From JBBSEX01 sp038239345 (GTDB lineage Bacteria; Acidobacteriota; Terriglobia; Bryobacterales; Bryobacteraceae), in assembly GCA_038239345.1 (NCBI GenBank), contig JBBSEX010000003.1, positions 186,001-250,000 of the forward strand: a DNA stretch of 64,000 bases, read 5' to 3'. Shown here in pieces: positions 17,635-26,508 of this stretch. How positions within the stretch are numbered: position 1 is the stretch's first letter; each line of letters starts with the position of its first letter. The notes beneath the pieces are model-generated. The model searched no databases and was not told the origin of the DNA. It was given only the letters and a program-made list of their open reading frames with translations. Position numbers and translations under genes: made by a program.

Positions 17635-20600
17635 TTACTGGACCGGGAACGTCGTGCCGTTGCTAAGTGTGATCGAAGCGCCGTCGGCTCCAAATACTCC
17701 GATGGCGAAAGGAATCGACGGCCCGGTTGCGGAATCCGCTGGTACGTCGAAGGAGATATACACGATCCCGATGGCGCCGGGTAGAGCCAGTGCCGAGTTC
17801 ATGTGGGCGCCGCCGTTATTTACTCCCACCACCAGATTCGAATTCACCGTCTGGCCGGGTATACCGCCGGCATTAGTAAGGGTCAGAGGTGTAGTCTGCG
17901 CCAAGCCGGTAGCGAAAGCATATAGCGTTTCGCCGCGACGCGCCGGATTGCTCGGTGTGATGTAGCTGCCATCGATAGCTCGCTGCAGAATGGCCTGTAC
18001 TTGGCCGCTGAAGGTCGTGTAGGTAAACACGCCCGGTTGATTAGCGAACACCGGCACGCCAGTGATCGTCGTTGTACCGCCGTTGACCGTAATGGTCACC
18101 GTGGTTTGGCCCGCGCTCAGTTCGCAAGGAGTTTGGAAATTCACTTGTTCGTTGGAACCGACATGCGAGACGGATTGGAGTGGCGCGGCGATGCCACCGA
18201 TGTTCAGGCTGACACCGGCTAACGTCGTCGGCCAGATGCCGAGCGATGGCGCCGCCACGATGCCTTGTATCGTAGACGCAAGACCTGTGCCCGTAACAGT
18301 GGCCAGCCCGCAGGGAGTAAGACCGCCCTGGAAGCCGGCGGCATTGACAAAGCTACCAGCGCCCACCGATGGTCCCGCGAGACGCGCGGTTAAGGTGAAC
18401 TGCACGACGCTAGTGGAACCGGCAATGCTTGCCGTGACGACCGTTGTACCGGCGCTGAATCCAGCGATCGCGGTGACAAAAGCGGATCCTTGAGAGTTGG
18501 TAACCGCCGAGGTGGCGCTTAGAGTGGTGTTGCCCGACGACACGGCGAAGTTCACCGTCGCCCCACTCAACGGATTCCCGTTGCTGTCGGTTACGGTAAC
18601 TGCCAGCGGAGAAGAATACGGCTGTCCAACCGTCGTCGATTGGCCATCGCCTGAGGACAGGCTGAGACCCCCGACTGCCACGTTCGCTGTCAGGTTGAAG
18701 GTCGCGCTGACAGCAGGATTGCCGACAAGAGCGACTTTTATCTGCACCGGCCCAGGCGTGAATCCTAACGTGACAAGAGTGGAAACGTTAGCTTGCCCAT
18801 CCGCCGAATTTACGGTTTGGCTCAACGTGGCCGCGCCCTGCACAACCGACCACGCTACTTGCGTGCCGGGAAGGAAGTTACCGTAGCCGTCACTGATCCG
18901 GACCACCAATGCGATGGGCAGCTTATCGCCGCCATTACCGGTTTGCTTGTCGCCTTGGATGATCTGCAACAAGCCGGCAGGTCCGGGTGAAGTCACTAAT
19001 GCCACCACCTGCAAGCGCTTCACTTCGCCGACGTATACCTGGAAATAACCGGTGCCGAGAACGCCGCTGGGCTTGATATCGCAGTTGCCATAGCCTTGCG
19101 CGTTCGAAAGCGCCACTCCGCCGGCGCCGATGCAACTGGCGACGGGCGAAGAGGGAGGTGGTGCAGGATGATTGGGGTCGTCTAGCGCATCCGGATCCAC
19201 CAGCCGGACGGACACATTGGGAATGGGTTGGCCACTCTGCGCGCCGCCTAGGGCATTTAATTGGATCTGAACCGCGCCGGGAATCGTCTGGCCGGCCCGG
19301 CCCGCGATTGTACGATTATTTTCCAGCGTCGGTGCAATCAGAACAACCTGAAAATCGCTGGCAAAGGTCGTGATATAGAAATTAACGCTCCCTTGCGCGC
19401 TGCTGACGTTGATGGTTGTCGGGAGGAACGAATTACCAGTAATTGCGGTCCCCAGGAAGGTGTTTGTCGCTAGACCTTTGGCATCGGTTACCACGGTTTC
19501 GCCCTTCTGCAACGTTCCCTTACCCGATGTAATGGTCCAGGTTACGGCAGCGCCGGCCAGCGGATTGCCGTTGACGTCCTTCACCAGGACCACCAAGGGG
19601 GCATTCGCTTGAAAAAGCTCCTTCACCAACTGCCCATTTCCCGAGACGATGAAGACACCGGCATCTCCGCCGCCCCCGCCACCCGTGGTGCCGCTCACTG
19701 AAAGAGTGTAGGTCGACGTCGCCGTCGTACCCACCGTCACCGTTACAGTGAATTGACCGGAGGTCGCCGGTGATGTAACCGTTGTCTGCGCATAGCCCTC
19801 GCCGGTAGTCGTAACAGTGGGATTGGCGACGGTTGCTCCAGCGCTCGGTTCGAATTTAACCGGAACGTTCCGCACCGGACGTCCACTGCCATCCAACACC
19901 CGCACAATCAGGGGCAATGATTTTGAGCTGACTGCCAATACCTGATTGTTGTTGTAGAGCAGTATCGTCGCCGCGCCTTGCGTTGCCGCAGCCGAGGTGA
20001 AGCTCAAGACACCAGTTTGATTGGGAATCGGATTCTGCCCGGAAGCTGAATTATTCGCCAGATCGAACCGGTATAGCCCCGGTTGACCGTTGACATTGAC
20101 CGTGGCGAACAAGTAGCGGGCAGGGATTTCGTTAGAAATCGCCACGCCTGTAATCGAATTCAGCAGGAACGGAACGGTGCTGGCCAGCGGAGAGACATCG
20201 ATGTTCAGAGGGTCCACCGTAATCTCGTAAATTCCATTCACCTGCGCATTTGGGTCCAGGGAGGTAGCGATGATCCGGTTCTTCGAAACCGGGTACAAGT
20301 TTCCCAGAACCAGATTGGGAATCGTAGTGGAAAGCGGTACTTTGCCGACAACCCTGCGGGTGTATAGATCGAACTGGAAAGCGAGGGCGCCCGTAATCGG
20401 CGACTTATTTACCAGGAACAGATAATGTCCATCGGGTGTCGCAACAGCCTTTCCGGGAATGCCGTTTAGCTGAATCTCCCCGCCGGTGGTTATGGTCATC
20501 GTGCTGCCATCGATTTCGAACAATCTGTTTTGCGCCCCGACATAGACAAGACCATTGGGGGCCACGGTAATACCGGTAGCGATACCGGGGATGGTAATCG

Positions 20601-21141
20601 TTTGGCCCAGCTTCTGATTTGTCCTTAAATCGATAGCAAAAACGGTGCTGCCCGATACCTGAGTGGCCACAACAAAAGCCCGGCTGGAATCAAGAGCAAT
20701 GGCGACGTCAACCGGAGTGCCACCAACGTCGTATCCGCCCGATACCAACGTCGTATCGGTGGAGGTATCGATCAACTGCACCTTCTGCGCCAAGACCACC
20801 AGCCGGCGTCCATCCGGTGAAAGAGCTCCGCCGGATGCGGCATTCGGGATATTTCCGATAGTCTGAACCTTGGAGAACGTCGGATCCACGATCACCACGG
20901 GGTTCGCGCCCGTGCTGCCCAGCAAATATGTTTTGGATCCGTCGGGTAAAGTGAAAGCCTGAAAAGTACCTTGCGCCGAACCGAAAGTGTTTAACGCCGT
21001 GAAGGGATTTTCGGTGAATACGCTAACCGTTTGGGAAGCGCTTCCTTGACCTGGTAAGAAGAAGACATTCTGAGCATTTATGGCCCCCGCCGATGCGGCA
21101 AGGCACAGGACAGCTACGCCCAAAGTATTGCGAATAAACAT
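17635..21141 (-). CDS. Large secreted propeller/Ig-like protein with Solibacter-type C-terminal domain
   Basis: 1168 residues with a signal peptide (MFIRNTLGVAVLCLAASAGA, cut near AQN). Residues 30-400 form a beta-propeller made of short strands such as LSPDGRRLVVL and VAPNGLVYVG. Three or four Ig-like (Big_1/invasin-type) domains follow, each with segments like VKDVNGNPLAGAAVTW and VTDSNGNPLSGATVNF. A Gly/Asp-rich spacer lies near 490. The last 230 residues, beginning GAGSFVNAAGFQGGLTPCG, match the C-terminal domain abundant in Solibacter proteins (TIGR03437 type), with the hallmarks NEQVNFQTP, QPGVFT and NPARRGETLYAFATGL. The protein is probably exported and displayed at the surface; no enzyme motif is visible. 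Its nature supports an acidobacterial origin of the window. Confidence 0.88.
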   Translation of the reverse strand: MFIRNTLGVAVLCLAASAGAINAQNVFFLPGQGSASQTVSVFTENPFTALNTFGSAQGTFQAFTLPDGSKTYLLGSTGANPVVIVDPTFSKVQTIGNIPNAASGGALSPDGRRLVVLAQKVQLIDTSTDTTLVSGGYDVGGTPVDVAIALDSSRAFVVATQVSGSTVFAIDLRTNQKLGQTITIPGIATGITVAPNGLVYVGAQNRLFEIDGSTMTITTGGEIQLNGIPGKAVATPDGHYLFLVNKSPITGALAFQFDLYTRRVVGKVPLSTTIPNLVLGNLYPVSKNRIIATSLDPNAQVNGIYEITVDPLNIDVSPLASTVPFLLNSITGVAISNEIPARYLFATVNVNGQPGLYRFDLANNSASGQNPIPNQTGVLSFTSAAATQGAATILLYNNNQVLAVSSKSLPLIVRVLDGSGRPVRNVPVKFEPSAGATVANPTVTTTGEGYAQTTVTSPATSGQFTVTVTVGTTATSTYTLSVSGTTGGGGGGDAGVFIVSGNGQLVKELFQANAPLVVLVKDVNGNPLAGAAVTWTITSGKGTLQKGETVVTDAKGLATNTFLGTAITGNSFLPTTINVSSAQGSVNFYITTFASDFQVVLIAPTLENNRTIAGRAGQTIPGAVQIQLNALGGAQSGQPIPNVSVRLVDPDALDDPNHPAPPPSSPVASCIGAGGVALSNAQGYGNCDIKPSGVLGTGYFQVYVGEVKRLQVVALVTSPGPAGLLQIIQGDKQTGNGGDKLPIALVVRISDGYGNFLPGTQVAWSVVQGAATLSQTVNSADGQANVSTLVTLGFTPGPVQIKVALVGNPAVSATFNLTANVAVGGLSLSSGDGQSTTVGQPYSSPLAVTVTDSNGNPLSGATVNFAVSSGNTTLSATSAVTNSQGSAFVTAIAGFSAGTTVVTASIAGSTSVVQFTLTARLAGPSVGAGSFVNAAGFQGGLTPCGLATVTGTGLASTIQGIVAAPSLGIWPTTLAGVSLNIGGIAAPLQSVSHVGSNEQVNFQTPCELSAGQTTVTITVNGGTTTITGVPVFANQPGVFTYTTFSGQVQAILQRAIDGSYITPSNPARRGETLYAFATGLAQTTPLTLTNAGGIPGQTVNSNLVVGVNNGGAHMNSALALPGAIGIVYISFDVPADSATGPSIPFAIGVFGADGASITLSNGTTFPVQ

Positions 21142-21241
21142 GGATAGACCTCGATTGGATGAGATGGACGCGGGCCGGACAAAAGCGAGTTTACCACAAA
21201 GGAAACTTTTGGTACTAGGAGAAAAGGCTTAAGATAGCAGT

Positions 21242-22018
21242 ATGAGTGATCGATTGCGGATTGCCGATCGGGAGTTCTCTTCGCGACTGTTTGTGGGTAC
21301 TGGTAAATACCGCAGTTTCCAGGAGATGGCGCGTTGTCATGAGGCTTCTGGCGCCGAAGTGGTAACGGTAGCCGTGCGCCGCGTAAACCTTAGCGATCGC
21401 GCTTCCGAATCCCTTCTGGATTTTATCGACCGGTCTAAGTTATTTATCCTCCCCAACACCGCCGGATGTTACACCGCCGACGAGGCCATCCGCACCGCCA
21501 GACTGGGACGCGAAGTGGGACTCTCCAACTGGGTAAAGCTCGAAGTCATCGGCGATGAGCGCACTCTTTTCCCCGATAATCAAGGGCTGGTGGAGGCCAC
21601 CCGCGTTCTAGCCCGGGATGGATTTGTGGTTCTCCCCTATACCAATGACGATCTGGTGAATGCCCGTAAGCTGATCGATGCCGGCGCGGCCGCGGTCATG
21701 CCTCTGGGCGCGCCGATCGGGTCGGGATTGGGGATTCAAAATCGGGCGAATCTTCAAATCCTGCGCGAAATGATTACGGAAGTGCCGCTGATTCTCGACG
21801 CCGGCGTGGGCACCGCTTCCGATGCGGCGATTGCCCTCGAATTAGGGTTCGATGGCGTGTTGTTGAATACGGCGATTGCCGCCGCCGACGACGCACCGCA
21901 AATGGCGGTGGCGATGAAACTGGCGGTGCAGGCGGGCAGGCATGCTTATTTGGCCGGCCGGATGCCCAAGAAGCTATACGCGAGCGCCAGCAGCCCGCTC
22001 GCCGGCGTCATTCGGTGA
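21242..22018 (+). CDS. thiG: Thiazole synthase
   Basis: 258 residues, full-length for ThiG. The TIM barrel forms the thiazole phosphate ring of thiamine from deoxyxylulose phosphate, dehydroglycine and ThiS thiocarboxylate. The Schiff-base lysine is Lys99 in NWVKLEVIGD, and phosphate-binding segments MPLGAPIGSG and VLLNTAIAAA are intact. No thiS, thiH, thiO or thiE lies beside it, and the 100-base leader shows no thiamine riboswitch that I can recognise. The downstream esterase gene overlaps by GTGA. The start is the ATG at 21242, with only a weak ribosome site. Confidence 0.96.
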   Translation: MSDRLRIADREFSSRLFVGTGKYRSFQEMARCHEASGAEVVTVAVRRVNLSDRASESLLDFIDRSKLFILPNTAGCYTADEAIRTARLGREVGLSNWVKLEVIGDERTLFPDNQGLVEATRVLARDGFVVLPYTNDDLVNARKLIDAGAAAVMPLGAPIGSGLGIQNRANLQILREMITEVPLILDAGVGTASDAAIALELGFDGVLLNTAIAAADDAPQMAVAMKLAVQAGRHAYLAGRMPKKLYASASSPLAGVIR

Positions 22019-22830
22019 CCCGTCGCGGCGCTCTGGCAGTTCTCGGCTTATCCGGGCTGGCCGGCTGCCGTCGCAAACCGCGCCTGGGAGTGCTTTACCG
22101 CGAGGTTGGCGGGGAAAAACTTCGCGTCGACATCTTTTATCCGCCTCGACAATCCGTTCCCGGCCCGGCGATCCTATTACTCCACGGTGGCGGATGGTCT
22201 TCCGGTTCGCGCGAGGACTTTCGTGATCTGGCCACCGGGCTCGCCCAGAATGGCTTCGTTTGTTTTTGCGCCAGTTACCGGCTGACTGAAGTCGACCGGA
22301 ACCGATTTCCCGCGCAGTTGGACGACGTTCGAGCCTGTTTGCGCTGGATCCGGGAGAACAGCCTGTCCCATGAAGTGGATTCATCGCGAATCGGGGCGAT
22401 TGGAGCTTCCGCGGGAGGTCAACTCGCCGTCTTCCTGGGCCTTGGTAAAGACCGTGTTCGCTGTGTCGTCGATCTGTTTGGCCCGACCGACCTGACCGTC
22501 CCCTTTGGCGTCGCTTCGAACCTCGATATGCCGGCGTTGCTAACCCGTTTGATCGGTAAACGCCTGGACCGCGCGCCCGATCTCTATCGCGCCGCATCGC
22601 CCCTATATCTGGTTACCGCCGACGCCGCTCCGTTCCTGATCTTCCACGGCGCCGATGATCTGGTGATTCCGCCCGACCAATCCCGGCGCTTGGACGCGGC
22701 CCTCAAGGCTAACGGCGTGGAAAGCACACTCATCGTATTCCCCGGCGAGGCCCATGGATTTCTGAAAAAGGAAAATCTGGACACGTTCGGCGTGCGCACA
22801 ATGAGCTTTTTCAATACGCACCTCAAATAA
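22015..22830 (+). CDS. Alpha/beta hydrolase, acetylesterase/BD-FAE-like, possible lipoprotein
   Basis: 271 residues starting at a GTG that overlaps the thiG stop. The N-terminus RRGALAVLGLSGLAGC (3-18) looks like a Tat-style or lipoprotein signal with a LAGC lipobox and Cys18 as lipidation site. The alpha/beta-hydrolase core has the oxyanion HGGGW (57-61), nucleophile Ser132 in GASAGG, acid Asp215 in HGADDLVIP and His248 in GEAHGF. Relatives hydrolyse short acyl esters, including acetyl groups on sugars or formylkynurenine-like compounds. The link to thiamine synthesis is positional only; overlap implies cotranscription with thiG. Confidence 0.87.
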   Translation: MTRRGALAVLGLSGLAGCRRKPRLGVLYREVGGEKLRVDIFYPPRQSVPGPAILLLHGGGWSSGSREDFRDLATGLAQNGFVCFCASYRLTEVDRNRFPAQLDDVRACLRWIRENSLSHEVDSSRIGAIGASAGGQLAVFLGLGKDRVRCVVDLFGPTDLTVPFGVASNLDMPALLTRLIGKRLDRAPDLYRAASPLYLVTADAAPFLIFHGADDLVIPPDQSRRLDAALKANGVESTLIVFPGEAHGFLKKENLDTFGVRTMSFFNTHLK

Positions 22831-22902
22831 TCCCCGAATATCCAGCGTTATCGTTAACCTTCTATTCATTTCACGGCCTCTGCCTGCTATCCTGGACTCA
22901 AA

Positions 22903-24096
22903 GTGAGCTTTGAGATTGGCGACATCATCGGCGACTACGAGATAATCGATCTCCTGGGTCGCGGCGGAATGGGGTCGGTTTTCAGGGTGCGGAATGTAAT
23001 TTCGCATCGCGCGGAAGCCATGAAGATCCTGCTGCCCGATCTCCGCGACGCTCCCGATCTGGCGGATCGCTTCGCCCGGGAAATCCGCGTTCAGGCAAGC
23101 CTCATCCACCCCAATATCGCCGCTCTCCACACGGCCGTCAAAATCGACAATCAACTTGTAATGCTGATGGAGCTTGTCGAAGGCGCGTCGCTGGAAGAAA
23201 AACTTTGCTTAGGCGAAATCAGTATGTGGGACGGCGTGGAGTGCATCAACCAGGTGCTGGCCGCGCTCAGTTACGCTCATCAACGCGGCGTGGTTCATCG
23301 CGATATCAAGCCGGCGAACATCATGATCACGCCCGAAGGCGTGACGAAACTAATGGATTTCGGCATCGCCAGTACCCGCGATCCGGGACGTAAACTAACT
23401 GCCGCCGGAACCCGCATCGGGTCGCTTTACTATATGTCGCCGGAGTTGGTGCGGACCGATGCCCCCGACGGGCGTTCGGACATTTACGCGGTGGGCGTGA
23501 CGCTCTACGAAATCATTACCGGACAGCGCCCCATCTCCGGCAGCAGCGACTTCGCCATCATGAGAGCCCATCTGGAAGTTCGTCCCATTCCGCCGATGGA
23601 AGTGAATGATCGCATCCCGAAAGGTTTATCGGATATCGTGATGCGTTCGCTTGAGAAAAACCCCGACGAACGCTTCCAGACGGCGGACGAGTTCTTGAGC
23701 GCGCTGCAAGGCCGTCCGGCCAGTTCGCATGCATCCGCTTCCGCTCATCCGTCAACCGCGCCGCCGCAGAATAGAACGGTAATCGCTTCATCGCCCGTGA
23801 GTCCCGTTCCTTCAACGCCAAGGCCATTTTCGACCACCGTACAGCCCGTGCCCGTGGCACCCAGGCCGCTCTCCCCTTCTCCCTTATCGCCCCCGCCCAC
23901 GGGAACGAACTGGGATCCCACGGTGTTGGAAAAAGTGAAGAAACAGTTAGGGCTGTATGTCGGCCCGATGGCTCGGGTGCTGGTCAATCGCGCGGCTAAG
24001 AATACGCAATCGTTAGACCAGCTGTATGAGATCTTGAGCGCCGAAATCGCGTCCCCGGAAGACCGCCAGAAGTTTCTCTCCTCGCGGCCCCGGTAA
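22903..24096 (+). CDS. Serine/threonine protein kinase with Pro-rich linker and C-terminal helical domain
   Basis: 397 residues from a GTG without a clear ribosome site. The kinase domain covers 12-265: Gly-rich loop GRGGMGSVF (19-27), Lys41 in AMKIL, catalytic HRDIKPANI (132-140), DFG at 152-154 and YYMSPE in the P+1 region, so it should be active. A Pro/Ser-rich linker (about 270-335) leads to a helical end domain, VLEKVKKQLGLYVGPMARVL onward, seen at the end of other acidobacterial signalling proteins and of unknown function. No membrane helix is present, so the protein is cytosolic. It is a single gene, distinct in domain architecture from the two kinases of the secretion locus. Confidence 0.93.
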   Translation: MSFEIGDIIGDYEIIDLLGRGGMGSVFRVRNVISHRAEAMKILLPDLRDAPDLADRFAREIRVQASLIHPNIAALHTAVKIDNQLVMLMELVEGASLEEKLCLGEISMWDGVECINQVLAALSYAHQRGVVHRDIKPANIMITPEGVTKLMDFGIASTRDPGRKLTAAGTRIGSLYYMSPELVRTDAPDGRSDIYAVGVTLYEIITGQRPISGSSDFAIMRAHLEVRPIPPMEVNDRIPKGLSDIVMRSLEKNPDERFQTADEFLSALQGRPASSHASASAHPSTAPPQNRTVIASSPVSPVPSTPRPFSTTVQPVPVAPRPLSPSPLSPPPTGTNWDPTVLEKVKKQLGLYVGPMARVLVNRAAKNTQSLDQLYEILSAEIASPEDRQKFLSSRPR

Positions 24097-24118
24097 GTTC
24101 GATTAGCGGGTTCGGGAT

Positions 24119-24997
24119 CTATTCGTTTTCCAGCATGCGAATAGCTTTGGCGATGCTGACGTACATCCGGTTAAACGATTTCGCCAGCACCGAAATCTCG
24201 TCCTTCCCCTTAACCGGCAATTCCTCGACTTCCAGATTCCCCTTGCTGATTTCGTCGGCGGCTTTCGCCATTCGGCTCACCGGACGGACCACCACAACCA
24301 CCAATGCGAGATCGAGCATGAACATCGTTATCAGCGCCACCACCACCAGGTAAATGATCAGGCTGCGGAAAGCCCGGTCGGCATTGCCGATAGGCAGGGA
24401 CATCGGCACGGATACAATCTGCGCGCCGATCACTTCATTCAAACCCCAGCCGAAGCCGTTGGCCGAGCCATAGGTCTTGATCATCGCCACCGGCGCGCGA
24501 TCGGGAGTGCTGTGACATTCCAGGCAACTCGCGCCCGCTGTGATGGGCCGGGCCAGATAGAGCGATCGTCCATCGGGCGTTTGGCGCTCGCCGCTTACTT
24601 CCTTCCGGTCGGGATGATTGCGAAAGGTAGTGATGATGTCGGACTCCCACTCAACGGCGCGATCGCGAAGGTTGGTGGGGTTCAGCGTCGCTTCCTTGTA
24701 GGTGTACAGTGGATACTTTCCGCGAATCGCGTTGAAGTTTTCCGTTGCCGCAAATGCCGGAACGGTCTGCGGCAGGAACGATTTCAAATGCTGTTGCGTT
24801 TGAACCAGCAAAGGTTTCAACTGCTTCGTGGTGTAGTTGCGCATGGAAAGCGAGGTCTCCATCATCAACTGGGCTTGCTGCAGAACCTGATCGCGGGCGT
24901 TCGATTGCAGAAACTGGTACGAATAATATCCTGCCAGGACCAGACCCGATCCGAAAAGCAGAATGAATAGGAGTGAAAATTTAACTAGGAGTCGCAT
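24119..24997 (-). CDS. Tll0287-like (DUF3365) heme-binding membrane protein with HAMP domain
   Basis: 292 residues. Helix 1 (7-29) anchors a periplasmic sensor domain (30-205) that ends in the heme-binding CLECH (158-162), typical of the Tll0287/DUF3365 family. A second membrane helix (212-236) leads into a HAMP domain (237-290) ending the protein, with no kinase or cyclase after it. This is the layout of a redox or gas sensor whose output is passed by helix rotation to a partner protein. It is the last gene of a probable operon with an outer-membrane barrel and a mono-heme cytochrome. Confidence 0.85.
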   Translation of the reverse strand: MRLLVKFSLLFILLFGSGLVLAGYYSYQFLQSNARDQVLQQAQLMMETSLSMRNYTTKQLKPLLVQTQQHLKSFLPQTVPAFAATENFNAIRGKYPLYTYKEATLNPTNLRDRAVEWESDIITTFRNHPDRKEVSGERQTPDGRSLYLARPITAGASCLECHSTPDRAPVAMIKTYGSANGFGWGLNEVIGAQIVSVPMSLPIGNADRAFRSLIIYLVVVALITMFMLDLALVVVVVRPVSRMAKAADEISKGNLEVEELPVKGKDEISVLAKSFNRMYVSIAKAIRMLENE

Positions 24998-25051
24998 GAG
25001 CGGAAACTTATTGTAACGCGGGCTTTACTATGCAACCGTGGCGGAACCCCT

Positions 25052-25912
25052 TTACCAGTGGGGTCCGCGGCCGGGGAAGGTGTACGTGACGGTAGCGGCG
25101 TATACCCGCTTGATACCGACGTTGCGTCCATGCAGGATCTTGCTGTAGTTAAAACCCAATCCGAGGCCCTGCTTAAACGCATAAGCGATTCCAGTATCGA
25201 GCGCGCCAAAGACTTTCTTTGTCGCTGGAAACTGCGCGGCGACGAAATACGGCGGCGCATAGTTAGGTAAAGTGCCCACGATGTCCACGCCGTTGATGGA
25301 GCGTATCGTTTGATAATCCGCTGTGTAGGTGAAGCCCTTGAAGGATTGGCCGCCGCCGGCAGTTCCGAAAAATGTCTGGGGAACGGGCTTGCTGCGGACC
25401 AGGTACCCCAGCTCGCTAAAAGTGAAGAAGCCATGTGGCAGCGACGTTCCGAATAACGCCGATCCAAGCCCGCCGGATGCGCCGTCTCCAGGCGAGAAAT
25501 TGGAGAGCCGGGTTAAATCGTAACTGCCCCGGATGACCGCGGCTCCGCGCAGCGAAAGCACCCAATGCTCGCCGCGCGCCGCTCTCCAGCGAAGACCAAT
25601 GCTGCTATCGGCCACGCCACCCAGCGTATTACCGCGAAAATCGGTGGCCGTGTGCCCCGTCTCGACATCGAGAGCCAGGTTGTTGCGCAACCCGTATTCG
25701 AAGGTGGTGAAATATGTTTCCTGAGTGTACGGCGCGGGCAGAACTCTAGGGTTGGCCCCCTGACGATAATTGGTGAATTCGTCGTTGGAATAGGTTACCG
25801 ACATCGTCAACTTGCCTGGTTCAGGAAGCCATGGAGACGCTGCCCAGCAGTTCGCGGCTCCGATTGCGGCGCACAGCCCGAGTATTCGGATCGCCTTCTG
25901 TTTATTCCTCAT
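25052..25912 (-). CDS. Putative outer-membrane beta-barrel protein
   Basis: 286 residues with a signal peptide (cleavage after NCWAA near residue 25). The mature part is a run of alternating-polarity strands rich in Gly, Tyr and Phe, for example LTMSVTYSNDEF, YFTTFEYGLRNNLALDVETG and LGLGFNYSKILHG, ending in ATVTYTFPGRGPHW. That pattern fits a 12- to 14-strand outer-membrane barrel. No cysteine or heme motif is present apart from the signal. It overlaps the start of the mono-heme cytochrome gene's stop by ATGA, so it is translationally coupled, and the pair could form a porin-cytochrome unit. The family is not one I can name. Confidence 0.75.
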   Translation of the reverse strand: MRNKQKAIRILGLCAAIGAANCWAASPWLPEPGKLTMSVTYSNDEFTNYRQGANPRVLPAPYTQETYFTTFEYGLRNNLALDVETGHTATDFRGNTLGGVADSSIGLRWRAARGEHWVLSLRGAAVIRGSYDLTRLSNFSPGDGASGGLGSALFGTSLPHGFFTFSELGYLVRSKPVPQTFFGTAGGGQSFKGFTYTADYQTIRSINGVDIVGTLPNYAPPYFVAAQFPATKKVFGALDTGIAYAFKQGLGLGFNYSKILHGRNVGIKRVYAATVTYTFPGRGPHW

Positions 25913-26244
25913 AGACCATACCGCTTCGCTAAGTAATGGAGAAGCGCCCTCATCTGCTCATCTTGCAAATTGCCGTCGACCCGGGTGGCGGAGTGCACGC
26001 ATTCGTTCACCCTTGTTTCCAGGTTAAATTTCACCTTCTCCAGATTTTTCCTGGATAGAGATTTATGTTTCACGTGGCACTCGCCGCACGTGGAACCGGC
26101 GCCGACCTTGACATCGCCCCAATAGACGGCTTTGCCTTGGTCATAAAGTTCATCCCGTCGTGGGTCTATCCGGGTTGGGGAATAGGGGCCCGACGCGGGC
26201 AGGCTGAAAGTCATCAGCGCTAGCACTGCGAACAGTCTTAACAT
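25909..26244 (-). CDS. Small mono-heme c-type cytochrome-like protein
   Basis: 111 residues with a short signal peptide (MLRLFAVLALMTFSLPASG). A single CXXCH heme motif, CGECH, sits at 53-57 in the context GAGSTCGECHVKHKSLSRK, and a helix carrying MRALLHYLAKRYG ends the protein, as in cytochrome c-like folds. An additional Cys82 is present. It is the first gene of a run with the barrel protein and the DUF3365 heme sensor, suggesting an electron-transfer or redox-sensing function in the periplasm. No Met ligand position can be assigned with certainty. Confidence 0.82.
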   Translation of the reverse strand: MLRLFAVLALMTFSLPASGPYSPTRIDPRRDELYDQGKAVYWGDVKVGAGSTCGECHVKHKSLSRKNLEKVKFNLETRVNECVHSATRVDGNLQDEQMRALLHYLAKRYGL

Positions 26245-26508
26245 ACGTCAATTAGTAGGGAACGAGCTCTAGCTTACAGGAATTTTCGGCACCCGCAATA
26301 AGCAAAGATCTGAGCTGCTGTACCGGGAAGCGGGGAAGAGCTAGGGCCCATGCTTAGCTCTTCAGTTCTTTCCGTATCTTGATATGGCAGTGATACTTAG
26401 CTACACAAGCACCGATGGGTATCGATGGCAGTACGATGATCATGGAACTGCCGTGGATATGGCTGGTACCGATGGCGATTGATGGAATATGTCTGGAAGT
26501 AAGGCCGT
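26245..26508. other. Intergenic spacer with an 8-bp palindrome
   Basis: 264 bases upstream of the cytochrome operon. It contains AAGAGCTA (26336-26343) and TAGCTCTT (26355-26362) as an inverted repeat with an 11-base loop but no T run, and a stretch with several GATGG copies (26395-26485). It should hold the promoter of the cytochrome operon and the end of the glycosyltransferase transcript; neither can be fixed. Confidence 0.4.

Noticed and set aside
21142..21241. Thiamine pyrophosphate riboswitch before thiG
   Set aside because: The 100-base spacer shows no CUGAGA-type core or matching helices.
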